Source: Solicoccozyma terricola
Lineage: Eukaryota; Basidiomycota; Tremellomycetes; Filobasidiales; Piskurozymaceae
DNA: 34,411 bases
Reading direction: 5' to 3'
NCBI GenBank assembly: GCA_001600875.1
Contig: BCLD01000009.1
Span: 1,041,332-1,075,742, forward strand
The translations under genes and the position numbers were made by a program. Below are positions 22,439 through 34,374 of the stretch, piece by piece; the first letter of the stretch is position 1, and every line of letters starts with the position of its first letter. Under the pieces are notes generated by a model that saw nothing but the letters and a program-made list of their open reading frames with translations, was not told the origin of the DNA and made no database searches.

Positions 22439-24506
22439 TTAGGCTTTCATTGCGAGCCTGTGCATGGCAAGAACTCCACCGTCGGTGATGATCTTGCGTT
22501 GGGCGCACGACATTTCGAGCCTGGGAGATGGTACGAGCTCCTCAGCGATCTTCTCGCAACTGGTTGATGCAAAGACTTACTGCTTGGCATCGGCATCTAC
22601 CTGCTCCTGATCCTGGAGGGGCCAGCTCAGAAACTCGTTCGTCATGTTGGGCTTGAAGGTCTCGGAGACGATGCCTAGCCTTTTGGAATAAGCGGTGACC
22701 TGAGGCATGGAGAGGTTAACACGGGCGGTACAGCACTTCAGCAAACTTCCCTCACCTTCTTCCAGTCCCTCTCCACATTGGCGAGGTCGGCCGACATGTA
22801 GTTGAACGACCTTTCGAATTGAAGTCCGTTCAAATGATTTTTCATGATCGGCTTGACGTCACAGTATTTCTTCCACGCCGTGACGGGATCCTTCATGAGG
22901 AGATCGGCGCCACGCTTGACGGCTTTCATGAAAGCAGCAGTCTCCTTGGGATGAGCCGAGATCCAGTCTGTAAGGATCGATACGTGAGCACCAGAAGCAC
23001 TCTTAGCTCATATCCACGGTGGACAAACCCTCGTTACCGCTACGAAAGAAAACGAGAGGCAACCTGCTGTCAGGCATGGTCACGAAATTGATGGGATCCC
23101 AACACGTACATGTAAAGGATGGAGCAGAAGCAGCCTGTCGCAATCTTCTTAGCCTTTGCAAGTGTAAATAACGCATGCCACACTCACAGCATCCCAATTC
23201 GGCCAATTGGTCGATACGGAGCATCTTGACGTCGGTGGTTGGCCTTCCATTGGCTCTGCACCATTCCTCCAGCTGCAACAAAATGCTCAAACGGTCAACT
23301 GCTCGCGGTCTAACAGACCGAGACATACGATCCGGGAACAGACATCCCTGGCGCATGCATTATCATGAGCAGGTTCGGGCGATATAATCTCAGCACAACC
23401 AAGTCGTCCCACGTCATCGACACGGGGTGGCATGACGGAGACGACGTATTGGAAGGCACTCGCTGCCTGTGAATTTCCCTTTCACGCTTTCTCATGGGAA
23501 ACAAATGGTCCTCACGGGAAGATGATCAAGATCCGAACTGCCTACTGGTTCACTCGCAATCACCATCGAGTACGACAATGGTTTGCATCGCGCGCTAGGG
23601 ATGTTGGCCGAGGATCGCGTTTCATCTTACCTCAACTTGTTGAACTGAGAATCGAGCGCAACAGTAGTCAGTCAGGGCATGAAATCAGGAGAGCGCTGCG
23701 GACCAGGCTGTAATCACTGTTTTCGAGTCCAATGCCGGCATCGATTGTGCCCTCAATGATGGCCTTGGAGATATTCATACCACACCTAACGGCAGTGTAG
23801 TCCTCAGGGGTCATACCTTTTGCAAACATCAGTACGTAGTTAGTACTGCATGCAAAGGCGAGATGGAGTTACACACCGTAATACTTGGTCAACTCGTCGA
23901 TTTGAATCTGGAGTCATGTGCTTGGTTGTCAGTCATTGAGGATTGGTGAAAATGATCAACACACCTTGCCAAACTCTCCAACGTAGCCGATGCGCTTATC
24001 CTTGAGACTTTTGAAGTCCGAGGTGACACCTGAGCCCTGGAAAGATATGAGGATTAGGGGATTAGGTATACCGCGAATGAGCAGCAACTTCAGCGGCATA
24101 CCTCCAAGTAAAGCACCCCTGTGAACGGTTCGTCCATCAAGGTACCGATTGATTTGATGGGAAACCCTCGAGCCTTGCCAGCGATCGTGTGAATCATTGC
24201 CTTGGTACCGAGATCAGCTTTGCCGCTACCAATCAGCTCGGTGACATCGGATGGGTCACTGTCAAGCCTCCATTAGACGTTTGAGATGGGACTCGGGAGG
24301 TGCTTGGAACTCACTTGGGCTCCAAGATGGCAACTTTGATACCCTCGTCCTTGAAGTAACCCTCGCTCTGGGCGAGGAAGATTGGAGCGTGGTAAGGCGT
24401 AGCGTGCCTAGGGGGGGGGGGAACCGACATCAGCGCAAACGATCTGGGAATAGTCGAGCGCGATCACACACCAGTTCAAGAGGCATGTAATCTTGTCAGT
24501 CGACAT
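22439..24506 (-). CDS. THI5: Pyrimidine precursor (HMP-P) synthase of thiamine biosynthesis
   Basis: Thirteen minus-strand exons: 24506-24472, 24407-24315, 24258-24102, 24036-23965, 23907-23877, 23816-23718, 23644-23631, 23272-23188, 23134-23110, 23063-23038, 22967-22756, 22699-22581, 22520-22439; 349 aa (yeast Thi5 is 340). It makes 4-amino-5-hydroxymethyl-2-methylpyrimidine phosphate, taking atoms from PLP and an active-site histidine. Conserved blocks are [51 protein letters not shown] with Lys62 (PLP) and His66 (donor) at the yeast positions, [24 protein letters not shown], and the iron-linked GCCCFC. Exon 7 is a 14-nt microexon (IQQVE). The following intron is 358 nt and carries a TPP riboswitch. 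A TATAAAA lies at 24574-24580, about 70 bp before the start. All phases agree. Confidence 0.93.
23342..23604 (-). promoter_or_regulatory. TPP riboswitch aptamer with long P3 insertion, inside THI5 intron 7
   Basis: Minus-strand elements, 5' to 3'. P1 is ACATCCCT (23604-23597), paired perfectly with AGGGATGT (23349-23342). P2 is CGCGCGAT with ATCGCCCG, one mismatch. The 5' P3 base GATGCAAACCA faces TGGTTGTGCTGAGA, so the conserved GCTGAGA sits at about 23394-23388. Then come GAACCTG (23376-23370) and the P4/P5 arm CATG-ATAATG-CATG, where the usual CTGG/CCAG pair is replaced by a compensating CATG/CATG around the invariant ATAATG. It closes with CG..AGGGA, as in the known THI-box. P3 holds an insertion of roughly 170 nt; fungal P3 elements are known to vary in length. 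The nearest 5' splice site is 26 nt upstream of P1 and the 3' splice site 69 nt downstream, so ligand-controlled splicing is the probable mechanism. Confidence 0.85.
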
Positions 24507-24930
24507 GGTGTGAAACGGTAGTGATTAAAGTAATTGTGCTGTTGTGGATTTCGAGCGAGATGTTCTCCACTAGTTTTATAGAACTCGCGAAAGCCCCATT
24601 GGTATAAGTAGATACGTGCTCCGTCAACTACGGAGCGCCGTTGCTTTGGATCCGGTTGCATTTAGCGTATCATTCTTGGCAGCTAGATATGGAGTTTCAG
24701 GTCGCGACAGAATCCAGAATTGAAAATAGCCCACTCTCCGCGCTAAAAGCCAAAACAGCGGTATCACGAACGGGTAGACGGGATCGACGGCCCCTCCACG
24801 GCCCTCCGTTCTCGAGCACATCTCCCCATGCGATTTGAAGGTCGTCGATGTCTATAACCCTGCTGCGTAGTAACCTGACCGTCCGACCTCTTTTGCACCA
24901 GTTTCTCTCTTACCAATTATATCCCTCACC
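24507..24930. promoter_or_regulatory. Bidirectional promoter between THI5 and THI4
   Basis: 424 bp between divergent start codons of the two thiamine-precursor genes. TATAAAA on the minus strand at 24574-24580 suits THI5; the last 60 bp before THI4 are pyrimidine-rich with a CTCACCATG start context. Such sharing suggests joint transcriptional control by thiamine. No second TPP aptamer was found here. Confidence 0.7.
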
Positions 24931-26752
<1,822 letters not shown>

Positions 26753-27110
26753 GACATCGAAGGGGACATCGAAAAATGCTGGGACAAAAGTACAAATTGA
26801 GAGAAATATTTATGGTAAAGAGGCAGGGCAGTTTGTTACGCGAAAGATGTAGCTCATCAAACGGCTGGTGATGAGATTCTTGGAAATGAGACGGTTTCGA
26901 ATAAATAAAGGGGAATCACATCAAGATCATTCGCTGTCTTTCTAAGAAGAGGGAATATGTTACATCATATAGTTGGAGAGAGAGCCGGAGACAGAGCCGG
27001 AGACAGAGCCAGAGACAGAGCCAGAGACAGAGAGGAGCAGAGAAAAAAATCTATCGTCCAATAAATTGTACCATTTCTCAACATTCGTCCGGCGACCGTC
27101 ATATTCACGT
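26753..27110. other. Convergent 3' intergenic region with a 12-bp minisatellite
   Basis: 358 bp between THI4 and the minus-strand gene ending at 27111. Five 12-bp units occupy 26976-27035. An AATAAA-like AAATAAATAAAG lies near 26899-26910, a plausible THI4 polyadenylation signal. No gene seen. Confidence 0.6.
26976..27035. repeat. 12-bp minisatellite, five units
   Basis: The unit GAGACAGAGCCG/A repeats about five times head to tail; the first and last units are imperfect. Its 12-bp period keeps reading frame, which creates spurious open frames on both strands. Confidence 0.85.
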
Positions 27111-28705
27111 TCACGCCGCGATAACTGCACCACCCAGAGCAGCCTGAGCTGCATCACCACCACCACCACCAAGGGACAACGACCTGTTCTCGACCGCTTG
27201 GCGGATTGCATGCTGGAGGACTTCAGCTTCGCTGTGGTTGGGCCCCCGGGGGGGGGGGGGGGGGAGTGTGTATGTCTGTCAGTCTACCACCTCATCGAAT
27301 TTCGGAACGTCTTTCAGTAACACTCACGCCTTTGCTCCAAGCCAATTCCTATCGAACAGGAACTTGATCTTACCGGATCGAGAATACCTTTCAAGCAAAC
27401 GTCCGTTTCAGGATCAATACTCGAAGACAAGGGCAGCGCAATTACTCACGATTCATGATGCTCTTGACCGAGCGTATCCGTCGGATGAGCAGACGACGAG
27501 AAGTGGGAGTTGATCTGTCAGAAGGGCCGCGGAGGAGGAGCAGGAGGGTCAGGCCGTTGAAATCCCACGTAAACAGTTGTATGGCCTGTCAATCTCGCCA
27601 CCGTCTACTACTCTCCCTACTACTCTCCCCAGACCATTCACGGACGCTTCCTCCACCATACCTTGGCATCTCATCGCTCACTCACTCACCGGAACTCTAA
27701 CCCCAGTCTCTCTCTTGTCATCAACCAACTTCATCTCCCCCACCCTGATGGCTCCTAATGGGATGGCAACGTACATAGTCGCCTTCCCACCTACAAAGGC
27801 AGGGAAGGTCTTCTCCACCATCTCCGGCGTTGGAGCAGGGAATGGTATCGGTTCCGGATGAGTCTCCGATGGCTCAGTAGGAGGACATTCAGTCGGTTGC
27901 CCGGTAGTGGGATCGATGATGTGCTCTTTCACAGCTTCTTCTTTGGTGATTCCTCCCGGTTTGAACACGTCGATGATCTTGCGTCCGATGGAGGTGTGTT
28001 TATCATCGGAGGAAGTGGGGTGAGGGTGGTGCTCGCAGGTGTGTCCACCGCTGGAATAGTGGATGTAGCCTGGAGCACCGGGCGGTGGCGGGTAGGTGGC
28101 GAGTGGGTGTTCCGGGGAGAAGATGACGAGCAGGTGAGTCTTGCGGGTGGAGTAGACCGCAAGAGGATGGCAAAATGACGGCGCATGCAGGTTTGGGAGA
28201 TGATGGCGAGAGAGAATGAAGAGTGACGAGAGAATGAAAAAACGGATGAAAGGGCGATAACCATCAGTATGCCATCCGAGAGAAAGAGCCTACTGCTGGC
28301 CCCAACACTCACATGTGTCACAGCAACCTCGACATTGGTCGACCATTTCCCCGTCTTGAACTTTGCAGGATCCTGAGAACTATCAGTCTGTTGTTGACCC
28401 TGCCCCTCTGCTCCTTCTCTGACGTCCGCAACGTCCTTATCCTTGTTCATGTCCATACTCAACCTTCTTACAAAGTTTCCCCACCCACCACCAATCTTAG
28501 GTTTAGCAGGCTGGTTGATGGGATCACCATCTTCGTCGTGCTTGGAACCAAAACCAAAGGATAACCTATGTCCATTGGATCCTCGAGGGGTTGTGTGGGC
28601 CAGCTCGGAATTGTCAGAGGTGGCGGGGTAAAGAGTGATGATGGCTTTGGCGAGGCAGTGGTAATCAGGAGGAACGGATGGCGGCGAGTTGGTGTGGAAT
28701 TCCAT
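27111..28705 (-). CDS. Unrecognised protein, conserved-looking, 346 aa
   Basis: Five minus-strand exons keep frame: 28705-28313, 28139-27690, 27514-27450, 27387-27328, 27183-27111. I do not recognise the family. The N-terminal part starts MEFHTNSPPSVPPDYHCLAKAI and contains GGGWGNFVRRLSMDMN. A middle block reads HLLVIFSPEHPLATYPPPPGAPGYIHY, followed by IGRKIIDVFKPGG. A Pro/Glu-rich linker then leads to VEKTFPAFVGGKATMYVAIPLGAIRVGEMKLV. The tail is RSGKIKFLFDRNWLGAKA and a glycine run ending GGAVIAA. No signal peptide or membrane helix is evident, so it is probably cytosolic or peripheral. Regular gtgagt donors and normal amino-acid texture support a real gene. Introns 1 and 2 (173 and 175 nt) are longer than average, and intron 4 holds a C17 run. 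Confidence 0.65.
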
Positions 28706-29724
28706 GGTGAAGGGGTAGAAGTAGGTGGGGTGTGTGTGGATATGGATATGTAGGAATGTTCCGCAGGATGATGAGCTACCTATGTTATATATGACATCCC
28801 CTTTCTTCCTCCGGAATCTTACGAACTTATATACTATTCTCTTTGTGGCGGATGCGGACGGAGACGATGGTTGCAGCGGCACCGGGGACAGTTCGGGTTC
28901 GAAGCATCGCAACGGATCCCTACACTCCGAGAGACTGTTCCTGCCGCTCCCTTCCCCAGGCTATGGTAAATCCACGGTCACTTTCAAATTCACAATCATG
29001 CTGAAGGACAGTCGGTGACTCGCCCCCGTTTCAGAGACCGGATCGATATCGAGCGGATGCGGGAACGTCGTTGACACGTGTGTTGTGGGCGCGGCGTCGT
29101 CGTTTGACGATAGACCACCGTGGTTGGTTTTGTCCACCTGGTTTCTGGTACCGATCTTCATATCACTATCCTTCGTTCGAACATGCAGCCTCACGCAAGA
29201 GGTACGACATCATTTCCTTCAGCTCCCATCAGTTTTGCCCGCGTTGTTCAACAGGAGAACCGTATTTGCGAGCTGATGGGGCGAGTGCACGTTCATGGTC
29301 CATTGCCGCCACACCCCGGAATGGTGCATGGCTTGGCTCCCGGTGGCAAATAATCTCACGGCGCGGAACGCACCGCGGGGCCATGTACTCGGTTCGCCAG
29401 ACATTCTCTCGGCCAGTGGACGGCAGATGATGTAGTTCGGCGGCTCGCAACATATGCAGGCCAGGATGAGCTGAGGGCTGACGAGAACTGCTGTCGAGAC
29501 TGTAGTCTCTTGAAGCGTCGCAACAAAATGGCCCAAACACAATGGTAACTGTAACATACATCGCCCCGGAGGCGTTCGTGAAACATTCGATGGGAGAAGT
29601 GGGAAGTGTGACTTTAGGATGGTCCACCAGCGGGCGGAGGGCATCATCAAAGACAAGGAGGCGTGCTTGAAGGACCGCTGAAGACTGGGAATGAGAGCTG
29701 GCGGCCACCGAGATCGGGAGGAGG
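28706..29724. other. Intergenic region between two minus-strand genes
   Basis: About 1 kb, presumably promoter and 5' UTR of the gene starting at 28705 and the 3' flank of the HNH gene. Open frames on both strands (for example about 170 codons on the minus strand at 29741-29229) have random-looking composition and no family motif. No repeat or RNA gene seen. Confidence 0.5.
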
Positions 29725-31075
29725 CTACGGAGCAACGGCACCGCCCTGCGCGTTGATGCTCATGTCGTAAGCGTATCCCCGGATCCTAGCCTGGACGCAT
29801 TGTTTGTAGTGCCATTGGAGCAACTTACGATCCGGATATCCAATGCCCGTCGACGGTTCTTGGATTTTGAACCTGGTGGCAGGATCAATCCTTTTGCCGT
29901 GATACTGAACGTACGTCCGATCTGAGGCGTCGAAAATATGGATGTAGAGTGCTCCGTCCTGAAAATTGTCGTTGTAGATGCGACATTTCGAACGTGTTCC
30001 CTTGTCAGCATCGTCGTAATGAAGAGATCCCGGCATCGAAATTGAATTGAAGACAAAGACCGCGCAACTCACGTCACCACAGTAGATGCCCCATTCATAC
30101 CGGTCGAAACCTCGATGAAGATCAACCCTGAGTAAGAGTCCTGAAGACGTTTCGAACAATTTCTGCGGGTAAAGCGTGTCGTAGATATCCTCGTAGATCT
30201 GACCCAAACGATAGCCGATGTCAGCACAATGTCAACATGTGCGACATCCATGGAGGGCCAAGCGACAGCGACTCACGTCCTGCCTGCTGAATGGTACGAT
30301 GTGCGCCCCGATGCAAGACCGGTGCCAAGCGTCGCTGACAAGGCACTGCCCACCCTCCCGTACCGCAAGCTCGTACTTGAAGTTGAAGTTGGCCTGGTGT
30401 TGGAAAGGAATGGAGTGGAGTCAGACCATAGAAAGGGAAAAGCATCGCTTTGTCAGCTCCATAATGTGTGGAAGAAAGAAGAACATATCCCAAAATGAGA
30501 AGATGCTCGTCCGACAGGAGATACTTACCTGATTGACAGTCGATCGTGAGGACTTGCTGACCGTGCTTTCGGGCGCATCAAGGGTGAGAGCACCGAAATG
30601 TTTTCCCCTTTTGTTCGAGGGTCCCCTGGAGATCTTGACGGCAGAGTTGTCTATGGCGAGAACAGGTCCGAGAGTGAGAGTTCATGCACGGAGAATGACT
30701 GCACCTAATCGTGATTGGCCGCTCACCTGCCATCTTGAGCACGTATGTGCCGGTCACAGGAATATCCCGACTCTCCCTCGGATACGCCGTCCCATTCTCT
30801 GCCCCAAACACCATCCCGTTCTGACCACACTCTGTCGTCATCTCCAGGATCTTGTAGACATACGACCAAGTGTTATCTCCACAGCGTTGCATGAATGGTT
30901 CTGGGAGGAAAGCGAGAAGACGGCGTTCGGTCGGGTGGTCGATCTTGATTCCGACGGAACCCCACGTCCCTAATGCGCCGTGCTGATAAGTCCGAGTGAC
31001 CGCGCCCCCGCTATCGCGACTGTCGATGCCGACATTACTGGCTGCAGGCGCAGCCTTTTCTGACGGGGTGTACAT
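29725..31075 (-). CDS. HNH-endonuclease-domain protein (basidiomycete HNH_2-like)
   Basis: Five minus-strand exons: 31075-30727, 30650-30529, 30393-30277, 30198-30073, 29958-29725; 315 aa. The core reads CLVSDAWHRSCIGAHIVPFSRQ, then LFETSSGLLLRVDLHRGFDRYEWGIY, then YVQYHGKRIDP. This follows the fungal HNH_2-type pattern: C-x-[VL]-[TS]..C-x-AH[IL]VP.. then GLLLR-DLH-x-x-FD, with the metal/catalytic histidines in AH and DLH. These proteins are numerous in basidiomycetes, often lineage-specific, and mostly uncharacterised; nuclease activity is inferred from the fold. The N-terminal 115 residues are not recognised. Intron 4 could instead end 33 nt earlier in RNA order (at about 29991), also in frame. 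It lies about 3.3 kb from the chromosome end. Confidence 0.72.
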
Positions 31076-32574
31076 GTCGTTGGCGTTGGCTGATGGACGT
31101 CGACTGCCTTCTGACTGAACTTTGATTCGACACCAAGGCCGATGATTGTGATGTTATCAATGAGGGTATATTTTCGGCAAGTTTCGAGCTCCAGTGTCTT
31201 TAGGTGTCGGGTTACTCACCTGCTTCCACCTGCTTCCATGGGCCTCCACATCTTATCTTGTCAGACATGGAATTTATCCGTTCGGACACAACACATCCTT
31301 ATCAATATCAATATTTAATGACTCATATTTAACAAATTTAGTCTTCCTGAGCCGGGAAGATGCCCAATCCTCTCAGAACTTCCTCAGCATCTTCCCTGAG
31401 ATCCAGGCCTTCTGCTGGATGAGCCACAGGGCTGAAATCCACGTCTTGACTAACTGGGAAGCGTTCTCCATAGTAGGTAAGGAAGTCGGCCCTCTGATTG
31501 CAACACCTGTGAAGATGGCCTGCTACCAATGCTCCACGTGGCCTCCCCTTTGGCTTCATCGCTCCAGGATTAGCCACCGCCACTGAAATCCGATCGTTTC
31601 CTCTTGCCTTCTTTCGCCTCCATTTACCTCGAAGCATCATTTGCCCACCTTCTGCTACAAGCTAGACTCACTACCCAGTTGGTCCCCTAGCCTGTGAGCC
31701 GTCCTATCATCAACTTGCTAGATGAAAGGCGCTCATTTGATCCTTGCAAGAAATCAATGTCAAACGTTGAAACAAGCTCGCTCCCGTTATCATAGATGCT
31801 ATTCCCGCGGCTTTGCTTTCGAAGCCCAAAATCAGCTTCAAAGAACCCTGATGCCTCGAATATCCTTCTCACCAACGGAGCCTGGGCTCCTGGACTAACT
31901 TGAGCGGTGTAAAGAAGCATCAAATCCCATCGGGCCCTTATAAAGGCTGACAGGAGAAGAATGAACCAAGTGTGACTTCGGACGAGTCCCTTCAACGTAG
32001 TTACACCGTTACGCGCAGCTAACAAGAACATCGGCTGTAAGCCCTCGAGCACTAGTCACCCGTCCGTCACTTTCCTACCACCCAGTAGCCCGTGATGCTG
32101 TGAGCTGCGGATGCGAGCCGGTTAGCCGCAGACAAGCAAGATTTCCCCAAATTGATGCCGGTAACCGATCTGGAAAGCATCCAACCTGTTCTAAAGGTGC
32201 TTCTTTCCCTGATTTGTTCACAATCCCTTAGTTGGTTCCCCAGGGACCTGCGCATCATGAATTCTCCTTGTCTCTAATCGCTTTGTCTACTTGATGTAGA
32301 TGGTCACCTACCCGATTCATGTCACCAAACTGCAGAATTCCCTTTCTCCCCTTCAAATTCACATACCTTGCATCCGACCCCGCAATAAGTCTACCACGAC
32401 TTGCTCCCGACGAACTCTTTGCACCGCTGAACTGCCCCGCCCACGTCCGTTGATTTACCGCTTCGGTCACTTCCCGATCTTCACAATCCTCACCAAATTC
32501 ATGTAGAGCTGTACGCCATATTCTTCGCTTGCTCTGATAGCCGAATCTGGCTGTCCGTGAGTACACATGTACAC
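31076..32574. other. Subtelomeric stretch without a recognisable gene
   Basis: 1.5 kb, more A/T-rich than the gene regions. Minus-strand open frames at 31640-31338 and 32052-31687 (100 and 121 codons) have plausible composition but no family I know, no consistent splice pattern and no coding neighbour. They could be relics of decayed genes. The last 100 bp probably include the promoter of the glycosyltransferase-like gene. Confidence 0.45.
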
Positions 32575-34338
32575 ATGTCGAGCGAAGGTTCACTCCTCCC
32601 CGGAAGCAACGCCCGTGGTCCCAACCCGTTCAACCGCGTAACCACCTTGCTGAGAAGGAAGCCACTCCTCTGGCTCTGGATTGCTGTTGCCCTCAACGCC
32701 ATCGTAATAATCTATTATGAGGCAAGCTCGATGGAAAGATTCCGATGTGAACAGGTCTGGAGGGATGAAGCGACAACTTGGCTACCTGCCGCTGTGTCCG
32801 AGAAGAAGCTGCTGAACAAGCCAAAGACAAATTTATGCCCAGCGCACCTCATCGGTGAAGCCAACACGCCCGAGGAGCTCAAATGTTCTCAACAGTGGCA
32901 ATCTGAGAGCGGGGATGAAGCGACATTTAGCTTGGAGAACGAAACGGAGAAAGGCAGATTTAGGCGAGAATCCCTACAGGATATGGTGTCCAAGCGCAAG
33001 GGCTACTATGTTCGCGACTACCCTCTGTGAGGAGTCCTCTCTCCTTCCAAGCGGCGGCATTTGTCACAGCGGCTGACTTTCCAGCTCCTTCCCGCATAAC
33101 TAGTTGGCTTGGATGTAGGTGCAGTATGTTGTCAGCAGATCGACGGCTATGCTCCGCTAATGCTCTGTCTTTGCCTATAGGGAACAACATCCGATGTAGG
33201 CGGCCCGATTCTTCAAAAGAGGAGACGCGCCTCTAGTTTGTTACTGACTTCCTTAAATTTACCTTATAAGACATCATTGAGACCTCCCTACTCCACGCTG
33301 AGTTGCTAGACCGCGTTCTGGTTGTTCCGACATACGTCTACGCTCGGGCATGCGAATTCGACAAGCGCACTTGCCATGGTTCGTGCAATAGTAGCTTTCA
33401 TTGGACTCGCTGAAAATGCTGACAAGTGCATGCTGGAAAAGGTAGCCTTCGCGAAGATGGTCAACCGAGGTGATGCTTTGGAGTCGGACGAGTGAAGACA
33501 TGAACCGTATGTAAAACTTGCGCGTCAGCCGTAATTGAGAGGAAGGCTCATGGTTTTGGTGGTCACGATAAAGGATTGACAAGCAGTGGGCATGGCTCAT
33601 ACCGATAGAGGTGAGTAGAATCCTCTTCTGGACCATTTTGGGGTGTTGGCTTCTCTTGTACCTCTTGCTTTTTCTCAGCTCATGGTAGACATCAACCTCA
33701 TCCGCCAAACACGGCCCATCATGACAGTCGCTGACTACCTTCTCCTTCACGACCTTTCTGCTGATCTTGAGCGAGCAAAGGGCGACTGGGATCGAGAAGC
33801 CTACCAGTCGGTGTCGTTTCACGTCATCCCGAATTCGGATTACGACACCAACATCTCACGGGTTGACAAGATGCCTCCCGGTTGGCAGAATGTAACCGAC
33901 GAGGACAAAACGAGTGGTCTGGGCGCAAAGATCCGGGAGGTGATGGGTGCTGATCTCGTAAAGGATTGGGACGATATCAAGAGCCTAGTCGGGAGCGGAC
34001 AAAGCGACGAGGCCCTTGTGCAAGAGTTGGAAACGGTCGGTGCCTATGCGCTTTATACCTGGCAGGGAGCGTATGTTGGATTGATGAAATGAGCGTCTCC
34101 CTTTCGCGCGGCATTTATGCTGACGGACCGGTGCGAATGTTCGACAGCCTTGGTATGGAGCTTACACGCACGGTGACCGACCCAATTATGCAGGTTTCCT
34201 TGGGCGAGAGGATGAAGGGATGGCAGGACGATTATCGTAATGTGGATGAGGAGGCTAGCATTGTTTGTCTTGAAACAGCCGTCGCAAGAGTTAATGGTCA
34301 TCTGCCGAACAGGTTTTGCTACTGGTTGGTGAAACTCA
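32575..34338 (+). CDS. Type II membrane glycosyltransferase-like protein, truncated by the telomere
   Basis: Eight exons: 32575-33026, 33104-33114 (11 nt), 33181-33195 (15 nt), 33271-33378, 33446-33491, 33574-33610, 33679-34070, 34148 onward; about 420 codons before the telomere. A short cytosolic head precedes one signal-anchor helix (KPLLWLWIAVALNAIVIIYYE). The lumenal part has DYPLWLGWNNIRYIIETSLLHAELL, VPTYVYARACEFDKRTC, MVNRGDALESDE, WLIPIELMVDINLIRQ, ITVADYL-like and GDWDREAYQ blocks. These resemble a fungal family usually left as hypothetical or labelled O-fucosyltransferase-like; that label is from memory and tentative. The last exon continues GMELTRTVTDPI..DDYRNVDEEASIVCLE and runs without a stop into TTAGGG, so the C-terminal catalytic half is missing. 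Confidence 0.6.
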
Positions 34339-34374
34339 TTAGGGTTAGGGTTAGGGTTAGGGTTAGGGTTAGGG
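34339..34374 (+). repeat. Telomere repeats, six TTAGGG units
   Basis: Six perfect TTAGGG units in the orientation expected for a right chromosome end (G-rich strand running outward). They begin directly inside the coding frame of the truncated gene. Confidence 0.95.

Noticed and set aside
23432..23713. 93-codon plus-strand open frame in the middle of THI5
   Set aside because: It is antisense to the riboswitch intron and neighbouring exons, with no protein-like features.
24866..24885. AACCTGA motif upstream of THI4 as a second TPP riboswitch
   Set aside because: No CTGAGA partner upstream and no ATAATGC arm downstream; none of the THI4 introns exceeds about 80 nt. The motif alone is chance-level.
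26973..27320. Open frame with repeated ETEP units on the plus strand
   Set aside because: Created by the 12-bp minisatellite, whose period is a multiple of three; it overlaps the terminal exon of the minus-strand gene.
29229..29741. 170-codon minus-strand open frame after the HNH gene
   Set aside because: No family signal, no splice link to the HNH exons, and it overlaps the HNH stop codon in another frame.
33446..33573. Apparent stop and frameshift (DALESDE-stop) in the glycosyltransferase-like gene
   Set aside because: Using donor GA/gtgaag at 33492 and acceptor AAG at 33573 keeps frame (SDE-IDKQWAWLIPIE) and matches the family spacing, so no lesion is needed.
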